Made by a program: the position numbers and the translations under genes
Part shown: one piece after another, positions 39,156 to 52,110 of the stretch
Layout: each line of letters opens with the position of its first letter
Numbering within the stretch: the first letter of the stretch is position 1
Notes under the pieces: model-generated
Databases searched by the model: none
Seen by the model: the letters and a program-made list of their open reading frames with translations, nothing else
Told to the model about the DNA's origin: nothing
Assembly: GCF_963678635.1 (NCBI RefSeq)
Contig: NC_087063.1
Coordinates: 15,879,006-15,943,005 of the forward strand
Origin: Symsagittifera roscoffensis
Taxonomy: Eukaryota; Xenacoelomorpha; Acoela; Convolutidae
Direction of reading: 5' to 3'
Length of the DNA: 64,000 nt

Positions 39156-41529
39156 AATTGAAGTAACCATGATTTTATGAAATGGTTTATATATGGTTTA
39201 TATTTGTAAATGCAGAATGTTCAATCTTTGTGATGATACACGACGGTCCTCAGATTTCACATGACGTTCTTATTTAACTGATACGTTCAAGTGGATTTTT
39301 GGGTTCTCAAACAATCATTTGGTGCCCAATTTTCTTCAATATAACGATTACTTTGGCCAGATATTAGTCAGATATTGAAGTAACCAGGAGATTTTGTTCC
39401 TTATTTATGAATTGGTTTTTATTTGTAAATTCAGCAAGTTCGAGCTTTGTGATTATTTACGATAGTCTTTAGATTTCACATGATCTTCAATCGTAATCTG
39501 AGGCTTCAATCAGGTTGTTAAATCAGTGGGCGATTAATTTGTTAATTTTAATTCGGATTTTCTAGTGGTTTTTGGTTTTGAGTAAGAGTTTTTTATTCAA
39601 TGTCTTTGATTTTTTCTCTTGAGCTGAAGTTTTATTGTTTTTTTTTGCTGATTGTCATTGCATTGGTTTTTGCGCTGATCCACGGCAGTCTTCAGATGTT
39701 AAATGATGTTGTTATGTAATTGATTTGCCCAAGTGGCCTTTTCGCGCTCATGAATTTACGTATGGTTCTTAATTATCTTTCTTTTGACGTTTAAAGGTTT
39801 TTGTTTTCTCCCTGGACTTTTGCGTTCAATAAAACGCTGGCTGTTTTGGTCTCTCTTTTATGAAGTAGTTTTTATTTGAACATGCCACAAATTCAATCTT
39901 TGTGATGATACACGACGGTCTTCAGATTTCACATGATGTTTTTTTTGTAACTGATATGTTCAAGTGGCTTTTTGGGTTCTTAAAACAACCATTTCGTGCT
40001 TAATTTTTGTACATTGACATTGATAGTGGTTGGTTTTTTCTCGCCTTTTTGAAATCAGTTATTAAAATAACTATGAGAATTTGTTCCTTATTTATGAATT
40101 GGTTTTTATTTGTAAATGCAGAATGTTCAATATTTGTGATGATACACGACGGTCTTCAGATTTCACATGAAGTTCTTGTTTAACTGATAGGTTCAAGTGG
40201 GTTTTTTGCTTCTTAAACAATAATTTGGTGCACAATTTTCTTCAATATGACAATTTTTCAGATTTTAGTCAGAAATTGAAGTAACCATGAGATTTTGTTC
40301 CTTATTTATGAATTGGTTTTTATTTGTAAATTCAGCAAGTTCAAGCTTTGTGATTATTTACGATGGTCTTTAGATTTCACATGATCTTCAATCGTAATCT
40401 GAGGCTTCAATCAGGTTGTTAAATCAGTGGGCGATTAATTTGTTAATTTTAATTCGGATTTTCTAGTGGTTTTTGGTTTTGAGTAAGAGTTTTTTATTCA
40501 ATGTCTTTGATTTTTTCTCTTGAGCTGAAGTTTTATTGTTTTTTCTTACTGATTGTCATTGCATTGGTTTTTGCGCTGATCCACGGCAGTCTTCAGATGT
40601 TAAATGATGTTGTTATGTAATTGATTTGCCCAAGTGGCCTTTTCGCGCTCATGAATTTACGTATGGTTCTTAATTATCTTTCTTTTGACGTTTAAAGGTT
40701 TTTGTTTTCTCCCTGGATTTTTGCGTTCAATAAAACGCTGGCTGTTTTAATCTCTCTTTTATGAAATGGTTTTTATTTCAGCATGCCACAAATTCAATCT
40801 TTGTGATGATACACGACGGTCTTCAGATTTCACATGATGTTCTTATGTAACTGAAACGTTCAGGTGGATTGTTGGGTTCTTAAACAACCATTTTCGTGCC
40901 TAATTTTTGCACTTTGAATTTGATAGTTTTTGTTTTTTCTCGTCTAATCCTTTAGTCAGTTATTAAAGTAACCATGAGATTTTGTTCCTTATTTATGAAA
41001 TGGTTTATATATGGTTTATATTTGTAAATGCAGAATGTTCAATCTTTGTGATGATACACGACGGTCCTCAGATTTCACATGACGTTCTTATTTAACTGAT
41101 ACGTTCAAGTGGATTTTTGGGTTCTCAAACAATCATTTGGTGCCCAATTTTCTTCAATATAACGATTATTTTGGCCAGATATTAGTCAGATATTGAAGTA
41201 ACCAGGAGATTTTGTTCCTTATTCATGAATTGGTTTTTATTTGTAATTTCGGCAAGTTCAAGCTTTGAGATTATTTAACATAATATTTAGATTTCACATG
41301 ACCTTGAATCGTGAGCTGAGGCTTCAATCAGGTTGTTAAATCACTGAGCGATTAATTTGTTAATTTTAATTTGGATTTTCTAGTGGTTTTTGGTTTTGAA
41401 TGAGTTTTTTATTCAATTTCTTTGAATTTTTGTCTTGAGCTGAAGTTTTATTGTTTCTTTTCTGATTGTCATTGATTTTTTTGATGATGAACGACAGTCG
41501 TCAGATGTCAAATGATGTTGTAAGGTAAT

Positions 41530-43312
41530 TGATTTGCCCATGAGAATTTGATCCTTATTTATGAATTGGTTTTTATTTGTAAATGCACAATGTTCAGTAT
41601 TTGTGATGATACACGACGGCCTTCAGCTTTCACATGACGTTCTTATTTAACTGAAACGTTCAAGTAGATTTTTGGTGTTTTCAACAATAATTTGGTGCCC
41701 AATTTTCTTCATTATGACAATTTTTTTGGCCAGATATTGAAGTAACCATGAGATTTTGTTCCTGATTTATGAATTGGTTTTTATTTGTAAATTCAGCAAG
41801 TCCAAGATTTGTGGTGATGGTTTACGATGGTCTTTAGATTTCACATGATCTTCAATCGTAATCTGAGGCTTCAATCAGGTTGTTAAATCACTGGGCGATT
41901 ATTTTAATTTTAATTCGGATTCTCTAGTGCTTTTTGGTTTTGAATAAGAGTTTTTTATTCAATTTCTTTGAGTTTTTCTCTTGAGCTGAAGTTTTATTGT
42001 TTCTTTTTTGATTTTCATTGGTTTTTGTGATGATACACGACAGTCTTCAGATGTCAAATGATGTTGCAATGTGTAATTGATTTGCTCAAGTGGATTTTTC
42101 GCGCTCATGAATTTACATTTGGTTCTTAATCATCATTCTTTTGACGTTGAACGTTTTTTGTTTTCTCCCTGGGTTTTTGCTTTCAATAAAACGCTAGCTG
42201 TTTTAGTCTCTCTTTTATGAAATAGTTTTTATATGAACATGCCACAAATTCAATCTTTGTGATGATACACGACGGTCTTCAGATTTCACATGATGTTCTT
42301 TTGTAACTGATATGTTCAGGTGGCTTTTAGGGTTTTTAAACAATCATTTGGTGCTGAGTTTCCGCATTATGACCTTGATAGTGGCTGTCATTTTCTAGTC
42401 TAATTTGTTAGTCAGTTATTTAATTAACCACGAGACTTAGTTCCTTATTTATTAAAAGGTTTTTCTTTGTAAATGCAGCAAGTTCAAGCTTTGTGGTGAT
42501 GGTTAACGACGGTCTTTAGATTTCCCATTACCTTCAATCGTTAGCTGGGGCTTCCATCCGGTTGTTTATTCACTGGGCGATTATTTTGTTAATTTTAAGT
42601 CGGATTTTCCAGTGATTTTTGGTTTTTAACAAAGTTTTTGTTTAATTTCTATCGATTTTTTCTTTTGAGCTGTAGTTTTATGGTTTCTTTCCTGATTGCG
42701 ATTGGTTTTTGTGATGAAACACGACAGTCTTCAGACTTCACATGATGTACTGTAACTTATTTGCTCAAAAATGCCTTTTGGCGCTCATGAGTTTACGTTT
42801 GGTTCTTAATTATCATTCTTTTGACGTGTGAAGGTTTTTGTTTTCTCCCTGGATTTTTGCTTTCAATAAAACGCTGGCTGTTTTGGTCTCTGTTTTATGA
42901 AGTAATTTTTATTTGAACATGCCACAAATTCAATCTTTGTGATGATACACGACGGTCTTCAGATTTCACATGATGTTTTTTTGTAACTGATATGTTCAAG
43001 TGGCTTTTTGGGTTCTTAAAACAACCATTTCGTGCTTAATTTTTGCACATTGACATTGATAGTGGTTGGTTTTTTCTCGCCTTTTTGAAATCAGTTATTA
43101 AAGTAACTATGAGAATTTGTTCCTTATTTATGAATTGGTTTTTATATGTAAATGCAGAATGTTCAATATTTGTGATGATACACGACGGGCTTCAGATTTC
43201 ACATGACGTTCTTGTTTAACTGATACGTTCAAGTGGGTTTTTTGCTTCTTAAACAATAATTTGGTGCACAATTTTCTTCAATGTGACAATTTTTCAGATT
43301 TTAGTCAGAAAT
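41530..43312. repeat. Satellite 2 segmental duplication, right copy
   Basis: It matches 37371-39155. The join at its left edge, TTGCCCATGAGAATTTG (41527-41543), fuses two monomer types out of phase and probably marks the recombination point. The following sequence (43300 to about 44570) matches 40260-41530 at a different offset of about 3035-3040. Hence about 1.1 kb present in the left copy is absent here. Confidence 0.75.
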
Positions 43313-44989
43313 TGAAGTAACCATGAGATTTTGTTCCTTATTTATGAATTGGTTTTTATTTGTAAATTCAGCAAGTTCAAGCTTTGTGATTATTTACGAT
43401 GGTCTTTAGGTTTCACATGATCTTCAATCGTAATCTGAGGCTTCAATCAGGTTGTTAAATCAGTGGGCGATTAATTTGCTAATTTTAATTCGGATTTTCT
43501 AGTGGTTTTTGGTTTTGAGTAAGAGTTTTTTATTCAATGTCTGTGATTTTTTCTCTTGAGCTGAAGTTTTATTGTTTTTTTTTTACTGATTGTCATTGCA
43601 TTGGTTTTTGCGCTGATCCACGGCAGTCTTCAGATGTTAAATGATGTTGTTATGTAATTGATTTGCCCAAGTGGCCTTTTCGTGCTCATGAATTTACGTA
43701 TGGTTCTTAATTATCTTTCTTTTGACGTTTAAAGGTTTTTGTTTTCTCCCTGGATTTTTGCGTTCAATAAAACGCTGGCTGTTTTGGTCTCTCTTTTATG
43801 AAATGGTTTTTATTTCAGCATGCCACAAATTCAATCTTTGTGATGATACACGACGGTCTTCAGATTTCACATGATGTTCTTATGTAACTGAAACGTTCAG
43901 GTGGATTGTTGGGTTCTTAAACAACCATTTTCGTGCCTAATTTTTGCTTTTTGACTTTGATAGTTTTTGTTTTTTTCTCGTCTAATTCTTTAGTCAGTTA
44001 TTAAAGTAACCATGAGATTTTGTTCCTTATTTTTGAAATGGTTTATATATGGTTTATATTTGTAAATGCAGAATGTTCAATCTTTGTGATGATACACGAC
44101 GGTCCTCAGATTTCACATGACGTTCTTATTTAACTGATACGTTCAAGTGGATTTTTGGGTTCTCAAACAATCATTTGGTGCCCAATTTTCTTCAATATAA
44201 CGGTTATTTTGGCCAGATATTAGTCAGATATTGAAGTAACCAGGAGATTTTGTTCCTTATTCATAAATTGGTTTTTATTTGTAAACTCGGCAAGTTCAAG
44301 CTTTGAGATTATTTAACATAGTCTTTAGATTTCACATGACCTTGAATCGTGAGCTGAGGCTTCAATCAGGTTGTTAAATCACTGAGCGATTAATTTGTTA
44401 ATTTTAATTTGGATTTTCTAGGGGTTTTTGGTTTTGAATGAGTTTTTTATTCAATTTCTTTGAATTTTTGTCTTGAGCTGAAGTTTTATTGTTTCTATTC
44501 TGATTGTCATTGGTTTTTTTGATGATGAACGACAGTCGTCAGATGTCAAATGATGTTGTAAGGTAATTGATTTGCCCAAGTGGATTTTTCGCGCTCATGA
44601 ATTTACATTTGGTTCTTAATTATCATTCTTTTGACGTTCAAAGGTTTTTGTTTTCTCCCTGGATTTTTGCTTTCAAAAAAACGCTGGCTGTTTTGTTCTC
44701 TCTTTTATGAAATGGTTTTTGTTTGAACAAGCCACAAATTCAATCTTTGTGATGATAAACGACGGTCTTCAGATTTCACATGATGTTCTTATGTAACTGA
44801 AACGTTCAGGTGGATTGTTGGGTTCTTAAACAACCATTTTCGTGCCTAATTTTTGCACTTTGACTTTGATAGTTTTTGTTTTTTTCTCGTCTAATTCTTT
44901 AGTCAGTTATTAAAGTAACCATGAGATTTTGTTCCTTATTTATGAAATGGTTTATATATGGTTTATATTTGTAAATGCAGAATGTTCAA

Positions 44990-46030
44990 TCTTTGTGATA
45001 ATACACGACGGTCCTCAGATTTCACATGAATTGGTTTTTATTTGTAAATTCAGCAAGTTCAAGCTTTGTGATTATTTAACATTGTCTTTAGATTTCACAT
45101 GACCTTGAATCGTGAGCTGAGGCTTCAATCAGGTTGTTAAATCACTGAGCGATTAATTTGTTAATTTTAATTCGGATTTTCTAGTGGTTTTTGGTTTTGA
45201 ATGAGTTTTTTATTCAATTTCTTTGATTTTTTGTCTTGAGCTGAAGTTTTATTGTTTCTTTCCTGATTGTCATTGGTTTTTGTGATGATAAACGACAGTC
45301 GTCAGATGTCAAATGATGTTGTAAGGTAATTGAAATTTTGCCCAAGTGGATTTTTCGCGCTCATGAATTTACATTTGATTCTTAATTATCATTCTTTTGA
45401 CGTTCAAAGGTTTTTGTTTTCTCCCTGGATTTTTGCTTTCAATAAAACGCTGGCTGTTTTGTTCTCTCTTTTATGAAATGGTTTTTATTTGAACAAGCCA
45501 CAAATTCAATCTTTGTGATAATACACGACGGTCCTCAGATTTCACATGAATTGGTTTTTATTTGTAAATTCAGCAAGTTCAAGCTTTGTGATTATTTAAC
45601 ATTGTCTTTAGATTTCACATGACCTTGAATCGTGAGCTGAGGCTTCAATCAGGTTGTTAAATCACTGAGCGATTAATTTGTTAATTTTAATTCGGATTTT
45701 CTAGTGGTTTTTGGTTTTGAATGAGTTTTTTATTCAATTTCTTTGATTTTTTGTCTTGAGCTGAAGTTTTATTGTTTCTTTCCTGATTGTCATTGGTTTT
45801 TGTGATGATAAACGACAGTCTTCAGATGTCAAATGATGTTGTAAGGTAATTGAAATTTTGCCCAAGTGGATTTTTCGCGCTCATGAATTTACATTTGATT
45901 CTTAATTATCATTCTTTTGACGTTCAAAGGTTTTTGTTTTCTCCCTGGATTTTTGCTTTCAATAAAACGCTGGCTGTTTTGTTCTCTCTTTTATGAAATG
46001 GTTTTTATTTGAACAAGCCACAAATTCAAT
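44990..46030. repeat. Two tandem 520-bp copies within satellite 2
   Basis: GATAATACACGACGG with GTCCTCAGATTTCACATGAA, an abnormal core joined to TTGGTTTTTATTTG, occurs at about 44998 and again 520 bp later. Each abnormal core lost most of one monomer by fusion at the shared ACATGAA/TATGAATT text. The fused unit was then duplicated. Confidence 0.8.
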
Positions 46031-46069
46031 CTTTGTGATGATAAGCGACGGTCTTCAGATTTCACATGA

Positions 46070-49000
46070 TGTTCTTTTGTAACTGATATGTTCAGGTAGC
46101 TTTTAGGGTTTTTAAACAATCATTTGGTGCTTTATTTACGCTTTATGACATTGATAGTGGCTGTCATTTTCTCGTCCAATTTGTTTGTCAGTTATTTAAG
46201 TAACCACGAGACTTTGTTCCTTATTTCTTAAATGGATTTTCTTTGTAAATGCAGCAAGTTCAAGCTTTGTGATTATTTACGATGGTCTTTAGATTTCACA
46301 TGCCCTTCAATCGTAATCTGAGGCTGCAATCAGGTTGTTGAATCACTGCGCGATTTATTTGTTAATTTTAATTCGGATTTTCTAGTGGTTTTTGGTTTTG
46401 AATAAGAGTTTTCAATTGAGTTTTTTTGATTTTTTGTGTTTAGCTGAAGTTTTATCGTTTCTTTCCTGATTGTCATTGGTTTTTGTGATGATACACGATA
46501 TTCTTCAGATGTCAAACGATGTTGTTATGTAATTGATTTGCCCAAGTGGATTTTTCGCGCTCATGAATTTACATTTGGTTCTTAATTATCATTCTTTTGA
46601 CGCTCAATGGTTTTTGTTTTCTCCCTGGATTTTTGCTTTCAATAAAACGCTGGCTGTTTTGGTCTCTCTTTTATGAAGTAGTTTTTATTTGAACATGCCA
46701 CAAATTCAATCTTTGTGATGATACACGACGGTCTTCAGATTTCACATGATGTTTTTTTGTAACTGATATGTTCAAGTGGCTTTTTGGGTTCTTAAAACAA
46801 CCATTTCGTGCTTAATTTTTGCACATTGGCATTGATAGTGGTTGGTTTTTTCTCGCCTTTTTTTAAATCAGTTATTAAAGTAACTATGAGAATTTGTTCC
46901 TTTTTTATGAATTGGTTTTTATTTGTAAATGCAGAATGTTCAATATTTGTGATGATACACGACGGTCTTCAGATTTCACATGACGTTCTTATTTAACTGA
47001 TACGTTCAAGTGGGTTTTTTGCTTCTTAAACAATAGTTTGGTGCACAATTTTCTTCAATATGACAATTTTTCAGATTTTAGTCAGATATTGAAGTAACCA
47101 TGAGATTTTGTTCCTTATTTATGAATTGGTTTTTATTTGTAAATTCAGCAAGTTCAAGCTTTGTGATTATTTACGATGGTCTTTAGATTTCACATGATCT
47201 TCAATCGTAATCTGATGCTTCAATCAGGTTGTTAAATCACTGGACGATTAATTTGTTAATTTTAATTCGGATTTTCTAGTGGTTTTTGGTTTTGAATGAG
47301 TTTTTTCATTCAGTTTCTTTGATTTTTTGTCTTGAGCTGAAGTTTTATTGTTTCTTTCCTGATTGTCATTGGTTTTTGTGATGATAAACGACAGTCTTCA
47401 GATGTCAAATGATGTTGTAAGGTAATTGATTTGCCCAAGTGGATTTTTCGCGCTCATGAATTTACATTTGGTTCTTAATTATCATTCTTTTGACGTTCAA
47501 AGGTTTTTGTTGTCTCCCTGGATTTTTGCTTTCAATAAAACGCAGGCTGTTTTGTTCTCTTTTATGAAATGGTTTTTATTTGAACAAGCCACAAATTCAA
47601 TTTTTGTGATGATAAACGACGGTCTTCAGATTTCACATGATGTCCTTTTGTAACTGATATGTTCATGTGGCTTTTCGGGTTTTTAAACAATCATTTGGTG
47701 CTTAATTTCCGCATTATGACCTTGATAGTGGCTGTCATTTTCTCGTCTAATTTGTTTGTCAGTTATTTAAGTAACCACGAGACTTTGTTCCTTATTTATT
47801 AAATGGATTTTCTTTGTAAATGCAGCAAGTTCAACCTTTGTGATTATTTACGATGGTCTTTAGATCATACATGCCCTTCAATCCTAATCTGAGGCTGCAA
47901 TCAGGTTATTGAATCACTGCGCGATTTATTTGTTAATTTTAATTCGGATTTCTTAGTGGTTTTTGGTTTTGAATAAGAGTTTTCAATTGAATTTCTTTGA
48001 TTTTTTGTCTTTAGCTGAAGTTTTATCGTTTCTTTCCTGATTGTCATTGGTTTTTGTGATGATACACGATATTCTTCAGATGTCAAACGATGTTGTTATG
48101 TAATTGATTTGCTCAAGTGGATTTTTCGCGCTCATGAATTTACATTTGGTTCTTAATTATCATTCTTTTGACGTTCAAAGGTTTTTGTTTTCTCCCTGGA
48201 TTTTTGCTTTCAATAAAACGCTGGCTGTTTTGGTCTCTCTTTTATGAAGTAGTTTTTATTTGAACATGCCACAAATTCAATCTTTGTGATGATACACGAC
48301 GGTCTTCAGATTTCACATGATGTTTTTTTGTAACTGATATGTTCAAGTGGCTTTTTGGGTTCTTAAAACAACCATTTCGTGCTTAATTTTTGCACATTGG
48401 CATTGATAGTGGTTGGTTTTTTCTCGCCTTTTTTTAAATCAGTTATTAAAGTAACTATGAGAATTTGTTCCTTTTTTATGAATTGGTTTTTATTTGTAAA
48501 TGCAGAATGTTCAATATTTGTGATGATACACGACGGTCTTCAGATTTCACATGACGTTCTTATTTAACTGATACGTTCAAGTGGGTTTTTTGCTTCTTAA
48601 ACAATAGTTTGGTGCACAATTTTCTTCAATATGACAATTTTTCAGATTTTAGTCAGATATTGAAGTAACCATGAGATTTTGTTCCTTATTTATGAATTGG
48701 TTTTTATTTGTAAATTCAGCAAGTTCAAGCTTTGTGATTATTTACGATGGTCTTTAGATTTCACATGATCTTCAATCGTAATCTGATGCTTCAATCAGGT
48801 TGTTAAATCACTGGACGATTAATTTGTTAATTTTAATTCGGATTTTCTAGTGGTTTTTGGTTTTGAATGAGTTTTTTCATTCAATTTCTTTGATTTTTTG
48901 TCTTGTGCTGAAGTTTTATTGTTTCTTTCCTGATTGTCATTGGTTTTTGTGATGATAAACGACAGTCTTCAGATGTCAAATGATGTTGTAAGGTAATTGA

Positions 49001-49920
49001 TTTGCCCAAGTGGATTTTTCGCGCTCATGAATTTACATTTGGTTCTTAATTATCATTCTTTTGACGTTCAAAGGTTTTTGTTGTCTCCCTGGATTTTTGC
49101 TTTCAATAAAACGCAGGCTGTTTTGTTCTCTCTTTTATGAAATGGTTTTTATTTGAACAAGCCACAAATTCAATTTTTGTGATGATAAACGACGGTCTTC
49201 AGATTTCACATGATGTCCTTTTGTAACTGATATGTTCATGTGGCTTTTCGGGTTTTTAAACAATCATTTGGTGCTTAATTTCCGCATTATGACCTTGATA
49301 GTGGCTGTCATTTTCTCGTCTAATTTGTTTGTCAGTTATTTAAGTAACCACGAGACTTTGTTCCTTATTTATTAAATGGATTTTCTTTGTAAATGCAGCA
49401 AGTTCAACCTTTGTGATTATTTACGATGGTCTTTAGATCATACATGCCCTTCAATCCTAATCTGAGGCTGCAATCAGGTTATTGAATCACTGCGCGATTT
49501 ATTTGTTATTTTTAATTCGGATTTCTTAGTGGTTTTTGGTTTTGAATAAGAGTTTTCAATTGAATTTCTTTGATTTTTTGTCTTTAGCTGAAGTTTTATC
49601 GTTTCTTTCCTGATTGTCATTGGTTTTTGTGATGATACACGATATTCTTCAGATGTCAAACGATGTTGTTATGTAATTGATTTGCTCAAGTGGATTTTTC
49701 GCGCTCATGAATTTACATTTGGTTCTTAATTATCATTCTTTTGACGTTCAAAGGTTTTTGTTTTCTCCCTGGATTTTTGCTTTCAATAAAACGCTGGCTG
49801 TTTTGGTCTCTCTTTTATGAAGTAGTTTTTATTTGAACATGCCACAAATTCAATCTTTGTGATGATACACGACGGTCTTCAGATTTCACATGATGTTCTT
49901 TTGTAACTGATACGTTCAAG
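46070..49920. repeat. Recent 1571-bp higher-order repeat in satellite 2
   Basis: Two full copies and a partial third follow each other at offsets of 1571-1573 bp, each holding about seven monomers. The second and third are nearly identical from about 47640 onward (for example TGTCCTTTTGTAACTG at 47641 and 49213). The first is slightly more diverged at its left end. Confidence 0.85.
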
Positions 49921-51100
49921 TGGCTTTTTGGGTTCTTAAAACAACCATTTCGTGCTTAATTTTTGCACTTTGACATTGATAATGGTTGGTTTTTTCTCGC
50001 CAGTTTTTTTAGTCAGTTATTAAAGAAACCATGAGAATTTGCTCCATTTTTATGAATTGGTTTTTATTTGTACATGCAGAATCTTCAGTAACATGTACAT
50101 GATAAACGAAGGTCTTCAGATTTCACATGACGTTCTTATTTAACGTTTGAAAGGATTTTTTCTCTTGAGCTGAAGTCTTCAGATTTCACATGACGTTCTT
50201 ATTTGAGGTTTGAAAGGATTTTTTCTCTTGAGCTGAAGTTTTATTGTTTTTTTACTGATTGTCATTGCATTGGTTTTTGTGATGATCCACGATAGTCTTC
50301 AGATGTCAAATGATAATGTTATGTAATTGATTTGTCCAAGTGGATTTTTCGCGTTCATGAATTTACATTTGGTTCTTAATTATCATTCTTTTGACTTTCA
50401 AAGGTTTTTGTTGTCTCCCTGGTCTTTTGCTTTCAATAAAATGCTGGCTGTTTTAGTCTCTCTTTTATGAAGTAGTTTTTATTTGAACATGCCACAAATT
50501 CAATCTTTGTGATGATACACGACGGTCTTCAGATTTCACATGATGTTCTTTTGTAACTGATACGTTCAAGTGGCTTTTTGGGTTCTTAAAACAACCATTT
50601 CGTGCTTAATTTTTGCACTTTGACATTGATAATGGTTGGTTTTTTCTCGCCAGTTTTTTTAGTCAGTTATTAAAGAAACCATGAGAATTTGCTCCATTTT
50701 TATGAATTGGTTTTTATTTGTACATGCAGAATCTTCAGTAACATGTACATGATAAACGAAGGTCTTCAGATTTCACATGACGTTCTTATTTAACGTTTGA
50801 AAGGATTTTTTCTCTTGAGCTGAAGTCTTCAGATTTCACATGACGTTCTTATTTGAGGTTTGAAAGGATTTTTTCTCTTGAGCTGAAGTTTTATTGTTTT
50901 TTTTACTGATTGTCATTGCATTGGTTTTTGTGATGATCCACGATAGTCTTCAGATGTCAAATGATAATGTTATGTAATTGATTTGCCCAAGTGGATTTTT
51001 CGCGTTCATGAATTTACATTTGGTTCTTAATTATCATTCTTTTGACTTTCAAAGGTTTTTGTTGTCTCCCTGGTCTTTTGCTTTCAATAAAATGCTGGCT
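49800..51100. repeat. Two tandem 650-bp copies with a degenerate core and a 63-bp duplication
   Basis: ACATGTACATGATAAACGAA ends at 50110 and again at 50760, a 650-bp offset. Inside each copy the phrase TGACGTTCTTATTT is followed 63 bp later by a second TGACGTTCTTATTT. Each is followed by GTTTGAAAGGATTTTTTCTC. Confidence 0.8.
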
Positions 51101-51470
51101 GTTTTAGTCTCTCTTTTATGAAATGGTTTTTATTTGAACATGCCACAAATTCAATCTTTGTGATGATACACGACGGTCTTTAGATTTCACATGATGTTCT
51201 TTTGTAATTGATACGTTCAAGTGGCTTTTTGGGTTCTTAAAACAACCCTTTCGTGCTTAACTTTTGCACCTTAACATTGATAATAGTTTGTATTTTTCTC
51301 GCCTATTTTTTTATTCGGTTATTAAAGTAACCATGAGAATTTGCTCCTTGTTTATGAATTGGTTTTTTTTGTAAATGCAGAATGTTCAGTATTTGTGATG
51401 ATACACGACGGTCTTCAGATTTCACATGACGTTTTTATTTAACTAATACGTTCAAGTGGCTTTTTGGGTT

Positions 51471-52110
51471 CTTAAACAACCATTTGGAGCTTAATTTTTG
51501 CTTTATGACCTTGATAGTGGCTGTCATTTTCTCGCCTAATTTGTTAGTCAGTTATTAAAGTAACCACGAGACTTTGTTCCTTATTTATGAAATGGTTTTT
51601 CTGTAATTGCAGCAAGTTCAAGCTTTGTGATCGTTTACGATGATGTTCAGATTTCAATTTACCTTCAATCGGTAGCTGAGTCTTCAATCCGGTTGTTTAA
51701 TCACTGGGCGATTGTTTTGTTAACTTTAAGTTGGCTTTTCTAGTAGTTTTTTGGTTTTTAACAAGAAGTTTTAATTTAAATTCTTTTGATTATTTATCTT
51801 TCGATTATCTTGTGATGATACACGACGGTCTTCAGATTTCACATGACGTTCTTATGTAACTGATATTTTTAAGTGGATTTTTAGGTTCTTAAACAATCAT
51901 TTGGTGCCCAATTTTCTTCAATATGACGATTATTTTGGCCAGATATTAGTCAGATATTGAATTAACTATGAAATTTTCTTTCTTATTTAGGAATTGGTTT
52001 TTATTTGTAGATTCAGCAAGTTCAAGCTTTGTAATTATTTCCGATGGTCTTTAGATTTCACATGCCACAAATTCAATTTTTGTGATGATACACGATGGTC
52101 TTCAGATTTC
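51471..52110. repeat. Satellite 2 dispersed duplication, left copy
   Basis: This segment, containing GATTATCTTGTGATGATACA and TTTGTAGATTCAGCAAG, is found again about 4.51 kb downstream at 55985-56620 with few differences. Between them lie differently arranged monomers, so copying was not simple neighbour duplication. Confidence 0.75.

Noticed and set aside
46808-46996. Repeated peptide ending in IFVMIHDGLQISHDVL as a protein family
   Set aside because: The shared peptide is the translation of the conserved satellite 2 core. Other monomers have a stop in the same frame and the flanking residues vary freely. I kept the exon-like idea only as a hypothesis.
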